Positions 1 through 6,136 of a stretch of DNA of 16,488 nt are shown here, piece by piece. The DNA lies in NCBI GenBank assembly GCA_021804455.1, contig JAJZHT010000007.1:1-16488 (forward strand), written 5' to 3'. The stretch is from Pseudomonadota bacterium. Lineage in GTDB: Bacteria > Pseudomonadota > Alphaproteobacteria > Paracaedibacterales > CAIULA01. The notes under the pieces are model-generated. The model did not search any database, was not told the origin of the DNA, and saw only the letters and a program-made list of their open reading frames with translations. Both the position numbers and the translations under genes were made by a program. Numbering within the stretch: the first letter of the stretch is position 1; the number at the start of each line of letters is the position of its first letter.

Positions 1-1
1 A

Positions 2-1225
2 ACCTCTAAAGGTGCAACAGTTCCTAAACATAAGGTTCAGGTAAAAAAAGCTGAATCGCAAAAGATTGTTGTGAAGGAAGACCTCATAAAACCTGAATTT
101 CCAGGGAGTGTTGGAATTCCAGAAATCGAGGTTTTTGCCAAACAAGCCATTCTTGTGGATGATCAAACAGGGACTGTTCTGATGCAAAAGAACGCTGATG
201 AATTGATGCATCCTTCCTCCATGACAAAAATTATGACCGCTTACTTGGTTGTTAAAAAGATCAAAGAAGGAGTCGTCCAACCCGATACGGTTTTGACCGT
301 AGGGAAGGAGGCCTGGAGAACAGAAGGTTCTTCTATGTTTTTAAACCTTAATGATCAAGTTTCGGTTAAAGACCTACTAAAAGGGGTGATCATTCAATCG
401 GGCAATGATGCCAGTATTGTTCTGGCTCATGGTCTGAGCGGTTCAGAGTCTGTTTTTGCCGAAGAAATGACAAGATTGGCTCATGAAATGGGGGCGATCC
501 ATACAACCTTTAAAAACGCAACAGGTTTGCCTCAACCTGATCATCTGACCACCGCCCGTGATCTGATTATTATTTCTCAACATGCTATCCATGACCATCC
601 AGACTACTATTCGTTGTACCAAGAGAAAACCCTTACTTATGGTGGCATTACCCAAGGAAATCGCAATCCTTTATTGTATAAGGATATGGGGTGTGATGGT
701 ATTAAAACCGGGCATAGTGAGGCCGGTGGATATGGTATGGCCGCATCCTGTATTCACCAAGATCAGCGCTTTTTATTGGTGATCAATGGGTTGTCTTCTA
801 TGCAAGCACGGGCTGATGAGGCCACCAGGATTATGACATGGGCACTAAAAACCTTTTATCATCAAAAGATTTTTAGTGCCCAACAGTTGATTGATCAGAT
901 ACCTGTTTGGTATGGGCATGAGAATTATCTTCCCATAACCGTGGGAAAAGATGCACTTGTTGTTTTACCCAGGTTGGGTTGTAAAGATTTAAAAGTCAAA
1001 CTGAGTTACGATTCGCCGATGGCTTCCCCTATTGAAAAGGGGACCGTTGTTGGGAAAATTATGGTGACTTCTGCTGTTCTTCCTCATCCAGTAGAATTTC
1101 CTCTGGTTGCCGCTATTTCCATCGCCAAAGCCAGCTTTTTCAAGCGTTTAAAAGATTCTTTTACTTACCTTTTGTGGGGGATCCCTCAAGAAGGCAGCTT
1201 AACTTGTGGTCCAAAAGGATCCTAA
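2..1225 (+). CDS. D-alanyl-D-alanine carboxypeptidase (PBP5/6-like, S11 family), 5' end outside window
   Basis: This penicillin-binding protein trims the terminal D-Ala of peptidoglycan pentapeptides in the periplasm. All three active-site motifs of the family are visible: SMTK at 218-229 (nucleophile Ser plus Lys), SGN at 398-406, and KTG at 704-712. A C-terminal domain follows, rich in V, K and L as in PBP5_C. The last about 35 residues (SIAKASFFKRLKDSFTYLL) look like the amphipathic membrane anchor of PBP5/6. The reading frame is open from base 2 with no stop. The GTG at 71 is only an internal codon, and upstream residues are Lys/Val/Pro-rich, like a linker after a signal peptide, so the true start lies before the window. 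The stop abuts the next ATG (TAAATG), indicating co-transcription with the GNAT gene. Which paralogue (DacA, DacC or DacF) it is cannot be decided. Confidence 0.93.
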   Translation, partial: TSKGATVPKHKVQVKKAESQKIVVKEDLIKPEFPGSVGIPEIEVFAKQAILVDDQTGTVLMQKNADELMHPSSMTKIMTAYLVVKKIKEGVVQPDTVLTVGKEAWRTEGSSMFLNLNDQVSVKDLLKGVIIQSGNDASIVLAHGLSGSESVFAEEMTRLAHEMGAIHTTFKNATGLPQPDHLTTARDLIIISQHAIHDHPDYYSLYQEKTLTYGGITQGNRNPLLYKDMGCDGIKTGHSEAGGYGMAASCIHQDQRFLLVINGLSSMQARADEATRIMTWALKTFYHQKIFSAQQLIDQIPVWYGHENYLPITVGKDALVVLPRLGCKDLKVKLSYDSPMASPIEKGTVVGKIMVTSAVLPHPVEFPLVAAISIAKASFFKRLKDSFTYLLWGIPQEGSLTCGPKGS

Positions 1226-1888
1226 ATGAGAATGTCTTTACCGAGAGTTTTGTTGCTGTGGTGGTGTCTGTGTTTCAACACAAACCTTCAGGCTGGGGAA
1301 AACCCTTGGGTAGAGATGATTCCCACGTTTCCCCTGAGTGGTGGGAAAAATGATTCCCTTGTTCCTTATGGCTATTACTCTGACAATAGAAATTGTATAG
1401 GAAATATTCTCAACAATTGTGATGTTTATCGTTCTTTTGCATCCGGTCTGTTATGGGGCGAACCTCAATTGAACAAAATTCATAAGATATACAATGAAGG
1501 CACTTTTAGCACCTACGATCCTTTAAAAACAACATGTTGTTGGTTTTATATTGTGGAAGGCCAGCCCGTTGGATTGATTGGTTTTCAGCCTGATTTTATT
1601 TTGAATCCGCCGTTACCCGAGATCTTTTTTGCTTTGAAAGATTCAGGGCAAGGAAAAGGTTTACTGAAAGAAGGCCTTGAGAGAATTTTGCCATGGTTTG
1701 ATCGGAAAACATCAAGAAATGTTTCTTTAAGGTTTCCTCTTTGTTTGAATTATGCAGCCTCGCCCAGTCTTTTGCAAACTTTTGGCTTTTTACCCTGTGT
1801 TACGGCTCAGCAAGAACCCTTTTCCATTTGCAAAGGAAATATAACGTATAAAATTTATCTAAGGCCCCATGCTCTTATAGATAGGTAG
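1226..1888 (+). CDS. Exported GNAT-fold (N-acetyltransferase-like) protein
   Basis: The 220-residue product starts with a clear Sec-type signal peptide: Met-Arg, then a hydrophobic core LLLWWCLCF, with a plausible cleavage after Leu-Gln-Ala about residue 23. The rest reads as a GNAT domain of RimJ/RimL type. There is a beta strand VEGQPVGLIGF (110-120), the acetyl-CoA loop SGQGKG (140-145) followed by a helix, and an N-x-A-S-x-x-L-x-x-x-G-F signature (175-188) typical of the last helix and strand. The mature part has seven Cys (57, 65, 104, 105, 173, 191, 202). The start is well supported: AAGGAT at 1215-1220 lies 5 nt before an ATG abutting the upstream stop. The gene sits in a probable operon with the carboxypeptidase and HAD genes. 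Acetyl-CoA is not expected in the periplasm, so the substrate, and whether it is an active enzyme or a host-directed effector, are unknown. Confidence 0.75.
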   Translation: MRMSLPRVLLLWWCLCFNTNLQAGENPWVEMIPTFPLSGGKNDSLVPYGYYSDNRNCIGNILNNCDVYRSFASGLLWGEPQLNKIHKIYNEGTFSTYDPLKTTCCWFYIVEGQPVGLIGFQPDFILNPPLPEIFFALKDSGQGKGLLKEGLERILPWFDRKTSRNVSLRFPLCLNYAASPSLLQTFGFLPCVTAQQEPFSICKGNITYKIYLRPHALIDR

Positions 1889-1894
1889 AAAATC

Positions 1895-2776
1895 ATGACA
1901 AAGATTCTTTATGATCGTGATGGATTGATCAATCAATATAAGGTCTTTATTTTTGACCTTTGGGGAGTTTTACACAATGGTCAAGAGCCCTTTGTGACAA
2001 CCATCGAATGTTTAAAGTCTCTTAAGGTCCAGAATAAACCGGCATTTTTATTATCAAACAGCCCCCGTTTGATAGAACCAACGGTTCAACGTCTGGAAAA
2101 AATGGGGATTGATAAAAATCTCTATCAGGGGATTTACACATCGGGATGGGATTGCCATCTGAATTTACGGGATCGAACCGAACCCTTTTATCAAATATTG
2201 GGAGAGACCCTTTACCATATGGGGCCCTATACCTATGAACCCATTTTTAAAACTTTGGATTACAAACCGATATCCAATCCAGAACAAGCTGATTTTATTT
2301 TAATCAGTGGTGCCGTTGAGGGAATGGAAACTTTGGATGACTACACTCCCTTTTTACATAAGGGTTTGGAACGAAATTTACCTTTAATTTGTGCTAATGC
2401 CGATAAACAAGCCATTTTTGGCAAAGAACCTGTTTTATGTGCGGGTTTAATGGCAGAATACTACCATAATCAAGGCGGAAACGTTTATATCCATGGAAAG
2501 CCGAGCCCCGTTGGCTATCAGCGCATCCACCAAATGGCCGAAACAACCCTTCGGCAAGAATTTTCTAAGTCAGAAATATTAATGATAGGCGATTCTTTGG
2601 CGACCGACATCAAGGGGGCCAATACCTATGGAATTGATAGTTTGATGCTGTTAACAGGAGTCCATGGAGCCGAGCTACAACCCTGGTGGAATAACCCGTT
2701 AGATTTTGAAAAAAAACTGAAGTATTTGACCCAGGTTTATCAGTCTCAGCCAACCTATGTTATGGAACATTTGTAA
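1895..2776 (+). CDS. HAD-superfamily class IIA hydrolase (TIGR01459-like phosphatase)
   Basis: The protein has 293 residues and is cytoplasmic. HAD motif I is FDLWGVLHNG (20-29) with nucleophile Asp21. The usual second Asp of D-x-D is Trp, as is normal in this alphaproteobacterial subfamily (family knowledge). Motif II is LLSNSP (52-57), motif III Lys is in HGKPSPVGY (Lys202), and motif IV is IGDSLATDI (231-239) with Asp233 and Asp238. The central segment between motifs II and III fits a class IIA (NagD/UmpH-like) cap. The physiological substrate is not known; sugar or nucleotide phosphates are usual for relatives. AGGTAG at 1882-1887 overlaps the previous stop and serves as ribosome binding site, and the gap to the GNAT gene is 6 nt, so it is probably the last gene of the operon. 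In many alphaproteobacteria this gene lies near ribF; here it does not. Confidence 0.88.
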   Translation: MTKILYDRDGLINQYKVFIFDLWGVLHNGQEPFVTTIECLKSLKVQNKPAFLLSNSPRLIEPTVQRLEKMGIDKNLYQGIYTSGWDCHLNLRDRTEPFYQILGETLYHMGPYTYEPIFKTLDYKPISNPEQADFILISGAVEGMETLDDYTPFLHKGLERNLPLICANADKQAIFGKEPVLCAGLMAEYYHNQGGNVYIHGKPSPVGYQRIHQMAETTLRQEFSKSEILMIGDSLATDIKGANTYGIDSLMLLTGVHGAELQPWWNNPLDFEKKLKYLTQVYQSQPTYVMEHL

Positions 2777-2997
2777 ACGATACCAGCCTTCCGCTTCTTG
2801 ATCGGCATAGCGATGTCCCCATCTAGGCCTTGCAAAACTTAATTTTTATTTCGAAGGGATGCCTTGACTGTAAGAGAACCGTGGTTTATTGAAAACAAAA
2901 GATTGACAGGAATGAGGTATAAACGGCATATTTTACCAATGTAATTTTGATGCTTCTTTAAACAAAACCTTAAACCTGTGGAAAAAACATTGTTTTC
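2777..2997. other. Intergenic region between the HAD gene and aroK
   Basis: A 221-bp gap with no convincing ORF and no hairpin with a T-run. The only readable element is the candidate promoter at 2903-2932. Two TTAA half-sites near 2960-2976 are 8 bp apart, one base too far for a CtrA box. The first about 100 bp hold nothing I can name. Confidence 0.5.
2903..2932 (+). promoter_or_regulatory. Candidate sigma70 promoter of aroK
   Basis: A perfect -35 hexamer TTGACA (2903-2908) is followed after 18 bp by CATATT (2927-2932), a 4/6 match to TATAAT. The transcription start would be near 2939, leaving a leader of about 60 nt before the first aroK ATG. The -10 is weak, so confidence is moderate. Confidence 0.45.
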
Positions 2998-3603
2998 ATG
3001 ATTATGTATTCCTCTAGTTCTCGCCCTCAGCCAACGACCATTAGTTTCATGCCCCCTAAAACCATTGTTTTGGTCGGTTTGATGGGCTCTGGAAAGACAA
3101 GCATTGGGCGTCGTCTTTCCAAACGTTTAGAGCTTCCTTTTTATGATTCCGATCATGAGGTTGAGGCTGCTGCTGGCTGCCCCATTAAAGAGATTTTGTC
3201 TGTTTTTGGCGAAGAAGCTTTTTTGAGTGGTGAGCACCGGGTTATTACTCGCTTGTTAGACCAACCGACCCATGTCTTAGCAACCGGTGGAGGGTCATTA
3301 ACCAACCCCAATACTCAACAACTTATCAAAGAAAAGGCTATTTCCGTTTGGTTAAAAGCGGATTTGGAGACTCTTGTTGCGAGGGTTTCTCGTCGAACGG
3401 ACCGTCCTATGTTGACGGAAGGGAATCAACGAGAAGTTCTTGAAAACCTTATTAATGAGCGTTATCCCATTTATCAAAATGCTGACATTCATGTTGAAAC
3501 TTTTGATGAACCAACGAATGTAACCGTTGATCGTGTGATTCAGGAAATGAGCGAGTATGTTCGTGTTCATTATCCTCACCATTATGTCTTAAAATCGGTA
3601 TAG
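2998..3603 (+). CDS. aroK: Shikimate kinase with a substituted substrate-binding Arg
   Basis: AroK phosphorylates shikimate to shikimate-3-phosphate in the cytoplasm (aromatic amino acid pathway). The 201-residue product has Walker A GLMGSGKT (27-34), the paired acidic residues YDSD (Asp50, Asp52), the GGG loop ATGGGS (95-100), the LID arginine RRTDRPML (132-139) and ERYPIY (Arg155). However, the segment that in the family reads F-R-x-x-E, whose Arg (Arg58 in characterised enzymes) holds the shikimate carboxylate, reads F-L-S-G-E, with Leu76 encoded by TTG at 3223-3225. The usual partner aroB does not follow. The start is uncertain: ATGs at 2998, 3004 and 3049 all lack a clear ribosome binding site, and the one at 3049 gives the more usual short N-terminus. 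The kinase may have altered activity or be decaying; alternatively the loop tolerates the change. Confidence 0.9.
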   Translation: MIMYSSSSRPQPTTISFMPPKTIVLVGLMGSGKTSIGRRLSKRLELPFYDSDHEVEAAAGCPIKEILSVFGEEAFLSGEHRVITRLLDQPTHVLATGGGSLTNPNTQQLIKEKAISVWLKADLETLVARVSRRTDRPMLTEGNQREVLENLINERYPIYQNADIHVETFDEPTNVTVDRVIQEMSEYVRVHYPHHYVLKSV

Positions 3604-3648
3604 ATTTTGTTCTATTCACAGTGGGTCTTTCTAAAAATAATTCCAAAA

Positions 3649-3663
3649 TTAACAATTGTTTAA
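3649..3663. promoter_or_regulatory. CtrA-type box 1
   Basis: TTAACAATTGTTTAA matches the TTAA-N7-TTAA consensus of the alphaproteobacterial cell-cycle regulator CtrA. On the plus strand a good -10 (TATTAT, 3676-3681) lies 12 bp downstream, so the box covers the -35 position, which is the geometry of CtrA-activated promoters. The predicted start would be around 3688, inside the small ORF at 3680. Confidence 0.5.
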
Positions 3664-3679
3664 GAGATAAAGAGTTATT

Positions 3680-3826
3680 ATGAAAAATAACCTAGGTAGT
3701 GAACCCTTTTCTTCCCAACATACGAAAGGGAAACAAGCTGTCTTATGTGTGACAGTCTTGACGGTGGTGGGTTTAGCCCCCCTCCCTGTTAAGGGAGGCA
3801 AGGGGCGGGGGGTGGTAAAAAAATAA
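3680..3826 (+). CDS. Doubtful 48-residue ORF with a hydrophobic segment
   Basis: An ATG at 3680 opens 48 codons ending with TAA at 3824. The peptide has a polar N-terminus (MKNNLGSEPF), a central hydrophobic stretch QAVLCVTVLTVVGLA and a Gly/Lys-rich basic end. That basic end is encoded by the C/G-rich palindrome at 3776-3812. A purine stretch (AAAGAG, about 6 nt upstream) could be a weak ribosome binding site. Against it, a candidate -10 (3676-3681) overlaps the ATG, so the transcript from that promoter would not include this start. It could be a short membrane peptide, the remnant of a gene hit by a palindromic element, or chance. Confidence 0.2.
   Translation: MKNNLGSEPFSSQHTKGKQAVLCVTVLTVVGLAPLPVKGGKGRGVVKK
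3776..3812. repeat. C/G-rich palindromic element
   Basis: CCTCCCT (3781-3787) and AGGGAGG (3792-3798) form a perfect 7-bp stem with a GTTA loop. The stem is extended by CCCC (3777-3780) against GGGG (3802-3805) across a short bulge, and a further run of G continues to 3812. The composition contrasts sharply with the AT-rich surroundings. There is no T-run on either strand, so it is not a canonical terminator. It resembles small dispersed palindromic repeats, but only one copy is seen here. Confidence 0.45.
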
Positions 3827-3827
3827 G

Positions 3828-3863
3828 TTAACGTTTCGTTAATCTTGGTTAAGAAAAAGTTAA
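3828..3863. promoter_or_regulatory. Two tandem CtrA-type boxes
   Basis: TTAACGTTTCGTTAA (3828-3842) and TTAAGAAAAAGTTAA (3849-3863) are both exact TTAA-N7-TTAA matches, their starts 21 bp (two helical turns) apart, so bound dimers would lie on the same face of the DNA. No good -10 stands at the activating distance on either strand, so they may repress or act at a distance on the ald promoter (ATG at 3994), or serve a role other than transcription. Confidence 0.55.
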
Positions 3864-3931
3864 CGGATAGATTTTCTTAAAAACACGCCCAGAGTCTTAA
3901 TTTCCACGAAACATGAGAAGAATCAAAGCTT

Positions 3932-3960
3932 TTGCCATACTTCTTTCGTTCTTCTGTAAA
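3932..3960 (+). promoter_or_regulatory. Candidate promoter of ald
   Basis: TTGCCA (3932-3937, 5/6 of the -35 consensus), a 17-bp spacer and TGTAAA (3955-3960, 4/6) precede the ald ATG at 3994. The predicted start near 3967 leaves a short leader with the GAGGAT ribosome binding site at 3985-3990. Confidence 0.4.
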
Positions 3961-3993
3961 AAACAAACCTATTAAACTTAAAATGAGGATAGA

Positions 3994-5112
3994 ATGATCA
4001 TTGGTATTCCAAAAGAAATCAAAAACCATGAATATCGTGTCGGATTAACTCCCGCTTCTGTACGTGAACTCGTCTGTTTAGGACACCAAGTTTTTATAGA
4101 AAGCGAGGCAGGATCTGGGGTTGGCTTCAGTAATGAACTGTACCAAGAAGCAGGGGCTATCCTTGTGCCAACGGCGGCTGAGGTTTTTGCCAAGGCTGAA
4201 TTGATTGTTAAGGTTAAAGAACCTCAACCCCAAGAATGTAAAATGTTGCGCTCTGATCAGGTGCTTTTCACCTACTTACACCTTGCCCCCGACCCTGAAC
4301 AAGCTCAAGGTTTGATAGATTCAGGTTGTATTGCTATTGCTTATGAGACGGTTACTGATAACCGAGGGGGGCTTCCCCTTTTAGCGCCGATGAGTGAAGT
4401 CGCGGGGCGTATGTCAATACAGGTAGGGGCTTGCATGTTGGAAAAGGGCCATGGAGGCGCCGGTGTTTTGTTAGGCGGCGTTGCCGGAGTTGAACCGGCC
4501 AAAGTTGTTGTTTTGGGCGGCGGCGTCGTCGGCGCCAATGCAGCCCGCATTGCTGTTGGTATGGGGGCTGACGTTACGGTAATTGATAAAAATCCCCACC
4601 GTCTTAACGAGCTGGATTGGCAGTTCGCGGGTCGTTTAAAAACAGTTTTTTCTACCGCTGAACGGGTTGAACACCTTGTAACGCATGCGGATCTTGTTGT
4701 TGGGGCTGTTTTGGTTGTGGGGGCCGCTGCTCCGCGTCTTGTTACGCGCGCTATGCTTCAAAAAATGCGTCCTGGTTCTGTTTTAGTCGATGTTGCGATT
4801 GATCAAGGAGGCTGTTTTGAGACCAGTCGCCCTACTACACATGCTCAACCTAGTTATGTTGTCGACGGAATCATTCATTATTGCGTTACCAATATGCCCG
4901 GCGCTGTAGCCAGAACCTCAACCTTAGCTTTAAATAACGCAACGTTGCCTTTTGTTTTGGCTCTTGCTCAAAAAGGACATCAAAAAGCCCTGCAAGAAGA
5001 TAGCCACCTTTTGAATGGTCTGAATGTCTATAGAGGACATATTACCCATCACGCTGTAGCGCGAGCTTTAAATCTGGCCTATCAAAATCCTAAAGAGCTT
5101 TTTGCCCATTAA
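3994..5112 (+). CDS. ald: Alanine dehydrogenase
   Basis: This cytoplasmic NAD-dependent enzyme interconverts L-alanine with pyruvate and ammonia. The 372-residue length and the sequence match the family end to end. Visible residues include the N-terminal signature GIPKEIKNHEYRVGLTP (Arg15), Lys75 in VKVKEP, His96 in YLHLAP, the Rossmann loop GGGVVG (175-180) with Asp198 as ribose-binding acid, Asp270 in DVAIDQGG, and NMPGAVARTST (300-310). The start is supported by GAGGAT at 3985-3990. The gene probably forms a single unit behind the CtrA-box region. Its stop overlaps the end of the convergent tsaD gene by 4 bp, leaving no room for a separate terminator. It would link pyruvate, ammonia and the alanine needed for cell-wall synthesis. 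Confidence 0.97.
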   Translation: MIIGIPKEIKNHEYRVGLTPASVRELVCLGHQVFIESEAGSGVGFSNELYQEAGAILVPTAAEVFAKAELIVKVKEPQPQECKMLRSDQVLFTYLHLAPDPEQAQGLIDSGCIAIAYETVTDNRGGLPLLAPMSEVAGRMSIQVGACMLEKGHGGAGVLLGGVAGVEPAKVVVLGGGVVGANAARIAVGMGADVTVIDKNPHRLNELDWQFAGRLKTVFSTAERVEHLVTHADLVVGAVLVVGAAAPRLVTRAMLQKMRPGSVLVDVAIDQGGCFETSRPTTHAQPSYVVDGIIHYCVTNMPGAVARTSTLALNNATLPFVLALAQKGHQKALQEDSHLLNGLNVYRGHITHHAVARALNLAYQNPKELFAH

Positions 5113-6134
5113 TGAAGATCTTGTAAAGGCCAACGTGGCAGGGGAGAGGCTTCTAAAGAACTGTGTTCTCCCCTTTTTAAACGCTCTAGGCCTACCCACG
5201 CGATCATAGCGGCATTATCTGTGCATAAAGACAGAGGAGGCGCGATAAATTCCAAATGATACTGTTTGCATAAAGATTGTAAGGACTGGCGCAAAGCTTG
5301 ATTGGCGGCCACTCCGCCTGCTACCACAAAATGTTTAACAGGTTGGGACAAAGCTTTGAGAGCCTGGGTTGAGCGTTCTGTTAAGCTGCTTACCATGGCT
5401 TTTTGAAAACAAGCGGCGATATCTTTTTTATCTTGCTCCTCAAGGGAAGGAAGGTTTTTTACCAGCGTACGGACCGCTGTTTTTAATCCTGAAAAGGAAA
5501 GGTTACAACCGGCTCTTCCTTTAAGGGGGATGGGAAAAACAAAACGATCGGGATCACCTTTATCCGCCATCTTTTCAATAGAGGGTCCCCCTGGATACTC
5601 CAGCCCCAATAACTGGGCAACTTTGTCAAAAGCCTCTCCCGCAGCATCATCCATTGTGGTTCCTAACAAGCGGTATCGCCCTAGATCTTCAACCTCTAAA
5701 AATTGACAATGTCCCCCCGAGACCAATAACAACACATAAGGAAATTCAAGTTTATGACTAAGACGGGGGGTTAAGGCATGTCCCTCCAAATGATTGATAG
5801 CAAGAAAAGGTTTGTTGAGACTTAAAGCTAAGGCTTTTGCTGCCATAAGTCCTACCAGAACACCTCCTATCAAACCGGGACCTGCTGTTGCCGCGATCGC
5901 ATCAACATCGTTTAAAAAAAGGCCAGCCTCTGAAACAGCTTGTCTTATCGTTGGCAGTAAGAATTTTAAATGAGCACGAGCTGCCAATTCCGGAACCACT
6001 CCCCCATAGTCTTGATGCTGGGCAATTTGGGAAAAAATACAATTTGATAAAATACGACACGATGGATTCGGATGATCCTGCACCACAGCCGCTGCTGTTT
6101 CGTCACAACTGGTTTCAATGCCTAAAATTCTCAA
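5109..6134 (-). CDS. tsaD: tRNA N6-adenosine threonylcarbamoyltransferase
   Basis: TsaD, acting with TsaB and TsaE, transfers the threonylcarbamoyl group to A37 of ANN-decoding tRNAs. The 341-residue product has the N-terminal LGIETSCDETAAAV signature, the metal-binding HLEGH pair (His115, His119), LLVSGGHC (136-143), MDDAAGEAFDKVA (161-173), VAGGVAANQALR (271-282) and TDNAAMIAW (305-313) with Asp306. The start is a TTG at 6134; it is preferred because it yields the conserved M-R-x-L-G-I-E-T beginning and lies 2 nt after the gltX stop. It is the last gene of a minus-strand operon with gltX and the flavoenzyme gene. It converges on ald with a 4-bp overlap of the ends. Confidence 0.97.
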   Translation of the reverse strand: MRILGIETSCDETAAAVVQDHPNPSCRILSNCIFSQIAQHQDYGGVVPELAARAHLKFLLPTIRQAVSEAGLFLNDVDAIAATAGPGLIGGVLVGLMAAKALALSLNKPFLAINHLEGHALTPRLSHKLEFPYVLLLVSGGHCQFLEVEDLGRYRLLGTTMDDAAGEAFDKVAQLLGLEYPGGPSIEKMADKGDPDRFVFPIPLKGRAGCNLSFSGLKTAVRTLVKNLPSLEEQDKKDIAACFQKAMVSSLTERSTQALKALSQPVKHFVVAGGVAANQALRQSLQSLCKQYHLEFIAPPLSLCTDNAAMIAWVGLERLKRGEHSSLEASPLPRWPLQDLH

Positions 6135-6136
6135 TT

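Larger units (their letters stand above)
3604..3993. other. 390-bp regulatory-looking intergenic region upstream of ald
   Basis: The region contains three perfect TTAA-N7-TTAA boxes (3649-3663, 3828-3842, 3849-3863), a doubtful 48-codon ORF (3680-3826) and a C/G-rich palindrome (3776-3812). It also has two GANTC sites (3892-3896 and 3920-3924, the CcrM target in alphaproteobacteria) and a candidate promoter for ald at 3932-3960. In many alphaproteobacteria aroB would lie here; no aroB remnant can be read. Confidence 0.6.

Noticed and set aside
2958..2977. TTAA pair upstream of aroK as a further CtrA box
   Set aside because: The spacer is 8 bp, not 7, and the second half lacks flanking consensus.
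3913..3975. 20-codon ORF (MRRIKAFAILLSFF...) before ald, like a leader peptide
   Set aside because: No ribosome binding site, and it overlaps the candidate ald promoter, so it would not be transcribed in full from it.
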